Shown here: one piece after another, positions 1 to 9,925 of the stretch
Numbering within the stretch: position 1 is the first letter of the stretch
Layout of the letters: each line of letters begins with the position of its first letter
NCBI GenBank assembly: GCA_963920575.1
Contig: OY986966.1
Coordinates: 3,926,130 to 3,990,129, forward strand
Reading direction: 5' to 3'
From: Narthecium ossifragum
Taxonomy: Eukaryota; Streptophyta; Magnoliopsida; Dioscoreales; Nartheciaceae
Length of the DNA: 64,000 bases
Position numbers and translations under genes: made by a program
Notes under the pieces: model-generated
The model's input: only the letters and a program-made list of their open reading frames with translations
What the model was told of the DNA's origin: nothing
Database searches by the model: none

Positions 1-37
1 TTTCTTCACATTGTCTAATCATGTTTGTTGCATGCAG

Positions 38-191
38 AGTCTGTTGGGTTGACAAGTATACCAAATGGACACTGGCAATGCAAGGATTGTCAAGAAGCAA
101 TTGCTGCCGGGAGCGTTCCAGAAGTCAAGCCTAATGAGCAGATACCCAAGAGATGCACTCGCAAATATTATAGTAGCTGTGCTCTTTGCAG
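38..191 (+). CDS. Partial exon of a PHD-finger protein gene
   Basis: A single exon is visible, with an acceptor (TGCAG) before 38 and a donor (CAG|GTCAGT) after 191. It reads ESVGLTSIPNGHWQCKDC and then a short linker ending RCTRKYYSSCALCR. The NGHWxCxxC block is the C-terminal half of a PHD zinc finger. The RCTR...CxLCR segment follows that finger in plant nuclear proteins with tandem PHD fingers and an acetyltransferase-like domain (IDM1-like chromatin readers), from family knowledge. The 5' exons would lie left of the window. I could not find the following exons with confidence between 192 and 1900, so this may be a live gene entering the window or a truncated copy. Confidence 0.55.
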
Positions 192-225
192 GTCAGTTAG
201 TTTTGAACATATGATAAGTTCATAA

Positions 226-1900
226 TAACATTTACCTATTTCCAGTCGTTACGTTTCCAGTAATTGAATACCTATTGTGAGTTGTGGGAAAGCTTCTGGC
301 GATGAAAGCAAATCTTCTGGCGATGCAGAGTCTGTATTCCATGTAAGTGCTAATTAACTTATCCAATAAACAACTATCTATGGGGCAATCAATCATTTTC
401 TTCTGAAATACAAGTAGGATAATTAAGGTGACACTCGATTGGCTGGGAAATATATGTAGTCGCCTTTCATGAGTTTCTCTAGTCTTTGTATGAGTCACAA
501 ATTTTTGCAGCAAGGGCGTGCGGATCGAATGAGGGCCTATTGTGTATCTCGGCTAGCTGTTGTCACAGGACTTCTGGGTGGTACTAATTACTGCAGGGCA
601 TTTACCAGTACTTGTTAGTTTCTTTTGTCAGAAAATGCCATCTGACTATCAGGGAGATTTCTGTTTAGAAAATTACTTGGCTTGTAAATCCAATTGAGGA
701 AAGGAATTAAATATGTTTAGGTTAGGCGAGGGATCTAAAACCACTGATGCACTCTCATGCCCTCATCCTCATGGCATGTAAGCTTTCACCACAGTCTTTC
801 CTGTATTAAAGCAATCAACTCTTGGTTTCATTACGGCTACCTTAAATATTAAACATCCTATTTTGCGTCTGCCATTTCTCTAGCTAATGGCATACATGCA
901 AATTTGGACATGGGCAATTTCTGAAGCTGTTTTTATAATTATATGAATTTCGTACGAAAATAGAATGGTGATTTATTATATGCTTCTTTCATGAGTCATT
1001 TGGTCAAATAGTTGACGGCACAACAGAACAGGACCTTATACCTTTCATGGTCAATGGGTGAGGAATCATTTTGCTTCTATCTCCTGTTTTTATATTTTCC
1101 ATAAGCATTAATTTCTCTATCATTTACTATTGTTATGTTCTATTATGTTGGGAGATCATGTATGATGCAGATCGGTGCTTCTATAATGCCTTAACTTTGA
1201 AAAAATACTTGTTTGATATGTGATCGTTGAGAGTAGAGCAACCCATGGAATATCTTTGCAGTGCATTGTAAATAACAAGGACCTGCCAAATCTCCTTCAA
1301 CTTCTTGCACCTATTTGCAGTGCATTGTTGCAAACATGTGTCTCCTAAACTTTCTTATTCCTAAATCAAGCACTTGTAGGGTCCTTCTCCTTAAAACAAA
1401 CATTGTTTCATTTTCTGTTTGAATATTAGATCAGAAATATCATAATCTCTTTTTCCTATCAAATTTTAATGTAGGTGGTAATTATTGTCTGATTTCATGA
1501 GTAATGATGATTGGTTTCTTGTTTCTTGCCTTCCTAGTTGTAGTTTAAAAGGGAATTCGACATTTATATTGGGAACAATACTGCATGTCAACCATGGAGC
1601 GATTTGCAGACTGGTTTGGGACGATGAAGCTATGGTTTCCAACAAGGAAGAAATGACTAGTGGCATGATGATTCAATTCGTGATGTTAAGCTTATCACTT
1701 TTGTAATAGAACTTGTATTTTCCATGATGCTTCAACAAATTAAAATATTTCAATTAGGAAGCATTATTTTGGATCAAAACATTTTTTTAGATGAGAAATT
1801 GAATTGTGACTTTGAATTAATATGAAGTTTTATTATTTCAAGTTTTGTAGTTTTAAATAGTGTGGTTGATATTGAGCAAATTGTTATAATGACAATATTT
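226..1900. other. AT-rich intergenic or intronic sequence
   Basis: No exon could be assigned here. A short near-repeat occurs near 287-330 (CTTCTGGCGATG twice). If the PHD-finger gene is intact, later exons could be hidden in this stretch. Confidence 0.4.
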
Positions 1901-1929
1901 TTTGTCATAGTTAGTATTTATTTTAAGTG

Positions 1930-2381
1930 GTCAAAAATTACTATTTGCGACCAGAACAGTGGTCACAACAAATAGATATAATGACCTCCTTTGTATTTTT
2001 TGCGACCAATATGTGATCATAATTGCTTCTACAGCTTTCATGATGAATCAAAATACCGACCAGACATATGGTCGGTATTGAGCTACTTATTGCGACCAAA
2101 TTAGGGTGGTCGTAATAAGTTGGTGTCTTTAGCGACCAACTAATTGAAGTTTAATGCGATCAAAAAAAATTCTAATTGTGATCAAAGTTGGTCACTGATA
2201 CTTAACCTTTTGTGACCAACTTTACTTGGTCGGAAAGCACTAGTTGTGACCACTTATTTTTGACCACTTGGTGACCAAACGTAAATAGTCGCTAAAGCCT
2301 CCGAAATGGCTTTTAGCGACCATATTGTACACTTATTGCGACCATCATATTGGCCACTAAAAGTCTTTTTTTCTTGTAGTG
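1930..2381. mobile_element. Terminal fragment of a CACTA-type transposon
   Basis: The block is packed with short copies of GCGACCA and its complement TGGTCGC in both orientations, typical subterminal repeats of CACTA elements. It ends at 2381 with a sequence whose reverse complement starts CACTACAAGAAAAAAAG, the hallmark CACTA terminus. No transposase is visible, and I did not find the opposite CACTA end to the left, so this is either one end of a decayed copy or a short non-autonomous derivative. Confidence 0.75.
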
Positions 2382-2457
2382 TGTACGACTGCATCATACG
2401 AGAGGAACCGACGCAATTATTTTTATCACTAGACTTGGGAACTTTGCATGAAAAGCT

Positions 2458-2886
2458 CTAGCCGATCACTGGGACATGGTAGACAAAGGCGTTCTCATAG
2501 TCCCCAAGCTCGGGAGCGGCCACGCTGACCCACACACGGTTGCAGCAGCAAGCCTTCATTACAACGGATTTGTACGATATGAGTACCACAATCACTCCTG
2601 GAGGCCCCTCCCTCCCAATCGTCTCCTTCGCTTCCTTCCCCTTCTTTCCCACCAGCTCCGCCCACGCATGCTTATTTCCTGAAATCAAAATATAATGTCA
2701 CTTGCCACATCAACATTTTTTTTCTTCTTTCTAGGCATCGAAGCAATTTGGATTTCTTTTTTTTATTATGAATTTTGGATCAGAAGGAACAAGAACTCTG
2801 TAACACTCGCAGCTATGTCATAAGAACATGTACAAGAAAGTACCTGGACACAGGGCTGGATCATCCTGACATCCAATGCAGCCCAT
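2458..2886 (-). CDS. Proteinase inhibitor I (potato inhibitor I) family protein
   Basis: Two coding exons on the minus strand, 2886-2844 and 2678-2458, give 87 residues. The small first exon encodes MGCIGCQDDPALCPG and joins in frame to NKHAWAELVGKKG. This recreates the family signature CPGKxxWxELVGxxG, which is why this start and intron were chosen. The C-terminal half keeps the NRVWV core strand and ends in HVPVIG, the usual end of these serine-protease inhibitors. Aligned to family members with P1 at Met or Leu, P1 here is Lys, suggesting trypsin-like targets, and P1' is Ala rather than the usual acidic residue. Three adjacent cysteines replace the residues just after the loop. A TATA box and RY motifs lie upstream. 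There is no signal peptide, as in many cytosolic or vacuolar members. Confidence 0.8.
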
Positions 2887-2977
2887 TGGCGTTTCGATTC
2901 CTCGACTATTCTACAGGAAAAAGAGGTGAGAGTAGAGTAGGAAAATATACTGAAAGACCAAAGACAGGAGAGGAGAT

Positions 2978-2986
2978 CTATTTATA
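2978..2986 (-). promoter_or_regulatory. TATA box of the proteinase inhibitor gene
   Basis: The minus strand reads TATAAATAG about 92-100 bp before the ATG at 2886. This predicts a transcription start near 2950 and a short 5' leader. Confidence 0.7.
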
Positions 2987-3010
2987 GATCAGTCAGGGCT
3001 AGCATTGCAT

Positions 3011-3095
3011 CATGCATGCAAGATATATGCCAACTGTTGCTATGCATGTTGCATGCTTTGCATGACAATAAGGATGCATGCATTTATCTCATGCA
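3011..3095. promoter_or_regulatory. Cluster of RY (CATGCA) seed elements
   Basis: Several CATGCA-type sites fall within 85 bp, starting 25 bp upstream of the TATA box: CATGCATG at 3011, ATGCATG at 3042, GCATGC at 3051, ATGCATGCAT at 3074 and CATGCA at 3090. RY motifs are bound by the B3 factors ABI3, FUS3 and LEC2 in seeds (established knowledge). The cluster suggests seed expression of the inhibitor gene (inference). Confidence 0.65.
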
Positions 3096-3454
3096 ACTTC
3101 ATGAGCACGCATTGAGCCTGCCACCGCAATGTTTTGCAAATGATACATGAATGCATTTGAATCACCAGATTCAACTCAGTTCATGGAGAAATGTTATGGG
3201 GCTGTATAGAATTATATAGTTGACATATAAATCTCTGACTATGTTTACAACTCACCATACACAGCGCAATAGCCAATAGGTTATAACCGTCGATTCTGCT
3301 GAACTTACTTTCGGTGGAACAACAAAGTTTATCTATCAGCCGTGAGAAATGCAGGACAACCTTCAAGTCAAACAGAGGAAGCATTCCTTAACCGAATGCT
3401 TGTCTTGAAAAGGCCCTTACATTTTCACAATGTAGTTTTTGACAGCAGCAGCCA
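3096..3454. other. Intergenic; 3' flank of the THA8-like gene
   Basis: No gene seen. It lies between the RY-rich promoter of the inhibitor gene and the stop codon of the THA8-like gene, so it probably holds the 3' UTR of the latter on the minus strand. Confidence 0.4.
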
Positions 3455-5583
3455 CTACTTTTGATCACTAAACAAGTCTTCAGGGGGGTCATACACAACC
3501 ATATCAGGAAACAACTCCAGGAAATCCTTCTTTATTTTTTCTCTCAACTCAGGATATGGTATAAGCCCCTTTAGGATAACTCGGAAAGGCAGAGAGAGGG
3601 GTGGGTCTGGGGAGCTCCTCATTTCATCATAAATTTCCATTGCCAAAGCTGGCAAGCCGCCATCTGAAAAGGCCCTTACAATGTCGCCGTATGTATGCTG
3701 ATCAAATTGGACTCCCTCACTCTTCAGATCTGCCCAGACCTGCTTCGTCTCTTTTGCTTTTTTGTTCCTTGCAAGCATCATCAGCATGTCCCTGTAGAAG
3801 TACATATCTGGTCGGTACCAGATTTCTTTCCTCACGGCATCATATATCTGCGGAAGAGTTGTTTGAGATTATAACATGTTAAGTTTCTGTTGACAACATA
3901 GGCGACAAAAACTCAGAATCACATTGAAATTCAACATGGCAATTGGGTTTAGGAGTGAGAAAGCAATATTCACAGGCAGACTGATGCTTTTAGATCTCAT
4001 GCAAGAGCAGAATAGTTTGCAAAGTATATTAGGTCCTTCCCTCGAGAATTGAGAAGAGACTAAAATTCAAACTAATAACAATGTCACATAAATCAACATC
4101 ATGCCTGAGCTTAAAGTCACACGCCTGGAATGGGTGAGGGAGGCTTCATCCATATGGTCATTGGATTGAAGTAAGTTCATCCCCTGCATAGTGTTGGAAA
4201 ACAAAACTGTATGCAGGGGGGGAAGATATCACTCGACCTAGTACCAAATACATTGAGGTTCGATTTAATGTCAAGGACAAGAGACTTACAAATTAGCTGA
4301 ACAAAAACCAAGAAAACAAAGATAAGACGCACAATGGAATGAAAAACAGTTTTGTAAAGATAGTAACAAAGATCTAAGTTAACATTATTTTTGAGTAACT
4401 GTATTCAGGCGGATGATGACTCTACTAAATGGTGAGTTCTACATCTCACCTCCTGCATTTCGGTCATCAACAAAAATGAGATAATTCTCATACTTAGGTG
4501 ATCCAAGAGAACACATCATATGTGATAAAAGGCCAACCTCTGATGACTCTTCTGATTCCATTTGTTTGTTATCCACAAAAAAACTGATTCATCAGATGCA
4601 AAAAGTTTCTTAGTTAACAGAAACCAAGTTCAAATCATTGATAAAGCTTCCAAATCTTTGCAGATATGACTATTTTGATTTTCAATATCTTCTAAGCGGT
4701 CATGCTTTGAATATCGGCTTATTCCCTATCTCATGTTCAAAATCTGGCTTCTATCTCGTTCCCATTTCAGGTTCCTAAGTTACCACCTTCCCCGGCAGTT
4801 CCAGATCAAATACGCCATTAAAACACTCCTTCCATGTAAAGGACAATCGAGTATTTCTAGCTACTAGAGTCAAATAAAAAACTTCAGATTACATCCTAGA
4901 GTTTAACAATACTAAACCCCTTCTGCAAAGGTTAAAGGTGCAAATAGCCGAAATAGGTGACATCCCTGTGTTTCACCCATGCTTAATCACCATCACCGCT
5001 ATAATCTCTAGTTTCCTCTATCATGGGCAATAAATTTCAACTTCGACGTTACAATTTTTTCGGAGTTCGACGACTAAGATAAGAACTACCTGACCGACGA
5101 ATCAAGCTCTACCAGTAAATAGTTAACAGCAAAAGAACTAATTTTCCAACTTATTCTACAAGAATGTATAACAAAAGAGGGTTTTATTAGATGTAGGCAT
5201 CAAATTAGGACCTTCATGGAAAGGAAGACATGGTCCTGGCGCTGGAACTCAGCGAGGACGGCGAGAAGGTCCGTGCGGAGGAGTCGCGAAACGTGGGACG
5301 TCATGAATCCCTCGATCTTCGTGCCACCGGCGGGCGAAGAGCCGAGCCTCTTTAGCTGCTGGACCACGAACAGCCCCTCCTTCCCCATCTCCTTCTTCCG
5401 CCGCCATATCGACAGGCTCGGGCTCGACGCGGCCGAAGACGAGAAAGAGGAGGAGATAGACCGGCTCTCGTCTGCTACCGATCCGCTTGGTGCGCCACTG
5501 GAGCCGTCTAGCCGCCGGAGGAGCGCTCGGACGACCGGCGAGGAGTACACGGTACCTCGCCGTCTCATCTGGGAACCGATCAA
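3455..5583 (-). CDS. THA8-like pentatricopeptide repeat protein
   Basis: Two exons on the minus strand, 5583-5212 and 3847-3455, joined AAG|ATATATGATGCC in frame, give about 254 residues. The N-terminus is Arg/Ser-rich (MIGSQMRRRG, then a long Ser tract), as expected of an organelle targeting peptide. Then follow the family blocks RRKKEMGKEGLFVV, SHVSRLLRTDLLAVLAEFQR, EIWYRPDMYFYRDMLMMLAR and short PPR helices. This matches the small plant PPR proteins related to THA8 (THYLAKOID ASSEMBLY 8), some of which act in organellar group II intron splicing. The intron is about 1.36 kb and holds nothing recognisable. The start codon is only 49 bp from the end of the large composite transposon, so the native promoter has been disrupted. 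Confidence 0.85.
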
Positions 5584-5622
5584 TAAACGGGTCGGGTTTT
5601 ACCGACTCATTGGCCTATGAGC

Positions 5623-5632
5623 CTAGCCAAAA
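5623..5632. repeat. Left target-site duplication of the composite element
   Basis: CTAGCCAAAA, repeated exactly at 28903-28912. It lies 13 bp outside the left inverted terminus and 12 bp outside the right one. Ten bp is typical of Mutator-like insertions (9-11 bp). Confidence 0.75.
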
Positions 5633-5645
5633 GAACCGTGATATT

Positions 5646-5688
5646 CACACCGGCCTAATCAGCCGGTGTTTTACGCCGATCCCATGTG
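5646..5688 (+). repeat. Left inverted terminal core
   Basis: Begins CACACCGGCC and contains two short palindromes: an ACACCGGC stem with its GCCGGTGT partner, then GGTG-TTTTA-CGCC. Its inner edge is ATCCCATGTG. It is the inverted partner of 28848-28890. Confidence 0.7.
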
Positions 5689-6428
5689 GCCTTGATTTTT
5701 TATTGTATGAATGCCACATAAGACTTCAATGTAAGCTTGGATGCATTCAAATACCAAAGCCAAGCTATTTCACCCATTTCCCCATTCAGCGCTCGGTCTT
5801 CTCCTGAGCCAAAGAAGAAGCGTAGCTCCTCTCCTCCCCAGCACACGTCGACGAGAACGGCCTGATCCGCCCCACCTCACCCCCCACACCACCGCACGGA
5901 CGGCGCCTCTCCCATCGAAGCTGTCGATGACTCTCCCTTCTCACGTTCTCATCGTAGACTCCATCTCCATGCACTCAGTCTTTTTCGACATCGGCGACCC
6001 CGTGTCTCTCTCGCGTTGCCGGGTCCTCCATCGACCTCGCTAGCAACCCCTATTCACCAACAACTGATGCCCTAACCAGCATTTCTAGGGTTACGGGCGC
6101 GGAACATTAGGGCATTATCGCATCATTGGACGAGCACGAGCATGGAAGGTCAGTAGCATTTCGTGTCTTTAAGTTTGAGGCAAATCCTCAACGACATTCA
6201 TGCCGCTCTTCTCTCTGCCCTTCTCTCTCTCTAACAACGGACTCTTACATGATCTTTCAAGAAATTTCTCATCACAAGCGCGTTTCCTGAACCATAGCAA
6301 ATGGATTCTCTTCATGTATCTCTTTTGCCCTAAAACTCCGTAAGAATCATTTTCTAATTTCATTTACTTTAGGATTTTAGCAATTTAATGGTACTCTTTA
6401 TTTCGTAACAAATTTTGTTGAACTGTAG

Positions 6429-7065
6429 GTGATGTTCGATTGGTTTCGGATTTCAAAATCTGCATCAGTTTTGAATGGCTTGAAGATTGCGATATTGAAT
6501 TTACAAGAGGAGATTATTCTTCAAAATCCGGGAATGCTCATTATGTAAGCATTCTTCTTGCCTTTAGTTTCTTTACTCCCATCTAAACGCGGCATGTGCC
6601 AAGTGTTAGCACGACGTGTGCTACTAGCATAGCAATCTTTGTACATCTTTATTTTCTCTGTTGTTAATATTTGATTGCTATATAATACTAGTTTGATTGT
6701 TGAATCTTTATTACACAGCCAGAAACACTAAATACCATAAAGGGGGAATACTATGGAACTGTAGCATATCTTAATTTATACGCACTTCCAAATATTTCTC
6801 CCAGGCAATCGAGCTCATCACGAGTTTTTGTGAGAAGTGGGTTTTCTAGTTCAAATAAATCATTAATGAACGCAATCGAAGCCGGATGGAGAGTGAGTCA
6901 TTTTTATTCATGTTCTTTGTGCTTATTTGTGTTCATGATATCATAAGTACATCAGTTCCTAGTGCTAGAAAGAATACATCTTTTGGCTAATTGCCAAATT
7001 ATATTTTTCAGGTAAGACCAAATTTATTCGGGGATAGTAAAACGCGTTTCTACATATACTGGACA
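6429..7065 (+). pseudogene. Neprosin-domain gene fragment
   Basis: Three exon-like pieces keep splice sites and frame: 6429-6544, 6719-6892 and 7012-7065. The second contains KGEYYGTVAYLNLYALPN and ends NAIEAGWR. The third continues VRPNLFGDSKTRFYIYWT. This order (YGxxAxxNxxxP, then AGWxVxPxLxGDxxTRxxxYWT) is the plant neprosin / DUF239 domain, a family that includes a prolyl endoprotease. The N-terminal signal and activation region and the C-terminal GCYN part were not found, so this is an incomplete copy inside the composite element. Confidence 0.7.
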
Positions 7066-8060
7066 GTAAGCACCAAATTTGATTTTGCCTGGATATAAAG
7101 TTTTAAATGACAGATGTTTTAAGGATGAAAACTCAATGGCCTTTTTAATTGAAGATATTTAAAGGATGAAAACTGATCTAAAAAATCACCTAAATGTGAT
7201 AGCCTACGAGCCTTTTGCATATCAGGTGCAAACGTGCTAAAAGTAGAAATATATACGATGAGCATTGAGTTACTAGACTTTGACATTAAAGAGGTGAAAC
7301 TCTTCAAGATGGCCAACTTTTTATGGTTAAAGTCGAGATGATTTATTTGTGGTAATTATTTTGCTTCTTTTTTGTTGGAATATGGAGGATCTGCACATGG
7401 CCCTTCTTAATGACAGCTCAATTTTTTGACTGGACATGGGTTATTGTCATTATTGCCACATGCCACACTCTCTTTGCTTCTCTCCAACACAAATGCTCAA
7501 TATTTCTTGAAGCAAGTTGCTGGGCCGTAAAAGTGGTGAACCAGGGTGGTAGCTAGTTTGTCTTTGACACTTTGCCTTCATTGCCCCAACAACTATTGGA
7601 CTCCTGTCACTTTGGACATATCAACGGTGATTAATTTGTTCTTTGACTTCAGCCTTGACTATTGTAGTAGTACATTTTTTTCTTTGAAGCCAAAAGTAGT
7701 CAATTAAGATAACAAATCTTCCTATTCTTTGTAAAATGCAGCTCTTTTGATTTTGCTTCAATGTCTAGTTTTCATATCAATTCTGTGCTTCACAACTTTG
7801 TACGTAAAATACTTTGAGTTCATCAAAAGCTCAATACATATATATGAACTTTACTTAATATGTGAAGTCATGTTTTATTCACATACCAATCAAATTACTT
7901 ATATGTATAGTTGATGAAATGGAATAGTTTGATCAGTTCCGATCAAAGGATGCTGCTAAAGATACAGTTTCATGATGCCTTTCAGTTATTACATCTAGAT
8001 GAGATATGGAATACATCATTGAGGTAACTAGAGAGTGAAAAATGTGATGTTAGAACAATG
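7066..8060. other. No recognisable content between captured fragments
   Basis: AT-rich sequence inside the composite element. No open frame or repeat stood out. Confidence 0.4.
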
Positions 8061-8363
8061 TCCATTAGAATTTTCTTTCAAAAGTTGCTCCATGAGGTAA
8101 ATTTTGTCAAACTGAAATAGAAGAACAAGAGATCTCATCTGTATTCTAACTGACATGATACTTGATTGTTTGTCTCTTGCAGTCCCTGATGCTTGTAACA
8201 TCTTTGAACCCTGTTAGTTCACATCCTATTATTTTCCCCTCTATTTGATGGTCTTACTTGAAACAATATCCTAACATGGCATTTTAATTATTTTCAGAAA
8301 ATTGGCTATGATAAGGCTACACCTGTTGCCAAGAAAGCTCATAAAAAAGGAACTAGCATAAAG
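8061..8363 (+). pseudogene. Fumarate hydratase (class II) fragment, copy 1
   Basis: Exon pieces read ...LLHE (ending with a donor near 8097), SLMLVTSLNP (from 8183) and KIGYDKATPVAKKAHKKGTS (8298-8363, followed by a GTGAGA donor). Together they spell the C-terminal region of plant mitochondrial fumarase, where the intact protein runs SLMLVTSLNPKIGYDxAxxVAKKAHKEG. The donor after LNP is degenerate and the last fumarase exon is absent, so this is a captured non-functional segment. A second copy in inverse orientation lies at 26757-27110. Confidence 0.8.
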
Positions 8364-8436
8364 GTGAGAATGAAATCGAGCAATACTTTCAGTTATCATT
8401 CGATGTCTGTACCATTCTGAAAGTGCACAAGGGGAG

Positions 8437-8700
8437 GTGGCTGCAAGTGCAGCGGCTAGTCGGGGACGTGGCGGCACAGCTTTATGTAGACGTGGTGGAA
8501 GAGGCATGCGAAGGAGTGATTCCATCCCAAACTTTTTGGTCGCTTCAGATAATCAGGGTTTTGGAGCTAGAAAATGTTACTTATCAAGAGTTTCACTTGC
8601 AAGTTTTGGTGAGCTTGTCAATTGTAGTTCTGAAAGTAGAAATGTCAAAAACCTGACTGAAAGGATGATGTCTGTACATATGTTTGCCTACCAATGCTAG
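8437..8700 (+). other. Unassigned exon-like fragment, Arg/Gly-rich
   Basis: An open stretch directly after the fumarase fragment reads AAASRGRGGTALCRRGGRGM followed by ordinary sequence. RG-rich runs of this kind occur in many RNA-binding proteins, but I cannot name the parent gene. It may be another captured piece, or chance. Confidence 0.25.
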
Positions 8701-9299
8701 CAACATTCAACAGATTCTTCTCGAAATTTTGTAGTTTTAATCTTCGTTTTGATGTAGACCGGATATGAATGCCAGACTACAAAGGATTTGTAAGACTAAC
8801 ACCATATGTTGTAATGCATGGTTTTATATGTTTGTTGATGGTAAATCTACTAAGCATGTTTGTTTAATGTAAATCCATTGGACCTGATCACATGCCACCA
8901 GGCTTGGGTTTGAGGAGGGTTCGAGATGGTTGCAAACCCGTCCCATCTGTATTTTGAGTCGTCGATGCTATTCCTATATGTTTTTATATTCTGCGAATGT
9001 GAGGGTAAATTGCGCAAAAGTAGCGACTGTTTTGTGCGTTTGTAAATTACATCGCCTATTTTTTAGAAATTACTATAATAAACAGGAGACTGAATGAAAA
9101 ATTGACAGTCATCCCTCGATCACCCGCCATGGGCACTGAAACATTGGGGGTGGAACTTAGATGAAAAATACAATGTCATCTCTAGAATATGCCACCGGGC
9201 CTGGGTTTCCGCAGTTCCCGTCCAATGTGGCTGCAAACATGTCGCTTGTGGATTTTGAGCCATAATTAACAAGTACCGACGTGTTTTTAGATTGAGCAA
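8701..9299. other. No gene seen; pre-satellite sequence
   Basis: Contains a loose duplication: CATGCCACCAGGCTTGGGTTT near 8891 resembles TGCCACCGGGCCTGGGTTTC near 9189. Nothing coding was seen. Confidence 0.35.
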
Positions 9300-9925
9300 A
9301 AGAAGTGACCATTTTGTGTGCGTATTAGTTGCTTATATTGTGCGATTTTGCTTGTGTTTTTGCGCGAAAGAGTTCTCTTTTAACTGAGCGCGTATTGGTT
9401 GCTTATATTGTGCGATTGTGCTTATGTTTTTGTGCGACACTACTATGACATGTACATGGATATGTGATACAGCATCCAGCATTGAGCTTGTATTGGTTGC
9501 TTATATTGTGCAATTGTGCCTATATTTTTGCACGAAAGAGTTATCTGTATATGGATATGTGATACATGGCATCCACCATTGAGCACGTATTGTGCGATTG
9601 TGCCTATGCTATTGTGCCTATGTCTTTGCGCGAATGAGTTCTCTGTTCATTGAGCGCGTACTGGTTGCTTATATGGTGCGATTGTGCCTATATTGTTGCG
9701 CGAAATAGTTCTCTTTTCTCTCTTCATTAAACGCGTATTGGTTGCTTATATTGTGCGATTGTATCTATATTTTTGCGCAAAAGAGTTCTCTGTACATGGA
9801 TATGTGATACATGACATCCACCATTGAGCGTGTATTGGTTGTTTATATTGTGCGACTGTGCTTATGTTATTATGCGATTGTACCTATATTTTTGTGTGGA
9901 AGAGTTCTCTCTTTACTGAGCGCAT
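9300..9925 (+). repeat. Degenerate long-period tandem repeat
   Basis: Irregular units of roughly 90-130 bp are built from the phrases GCGTATTGGTTGCTTATATT, GTGCGATTGTGCCTAT, TTTTGCGCGAAAGAGTTCTC and, in some units, ATGGATATGTGATACATG. The inner phrase TATTGTGCGATTGTGC is the core of the short-period array that follows, so this looks like the ancestral or less homogenised edge of that array. Confidence 0.7.

Noticed and set aside
5216..6043. Plus-strand frames opposite THA8-like exon 1 and next to it
   Set aside because: They are antisense to a confirmed exon or cross the transposon terminus. There is no conserved sequence.
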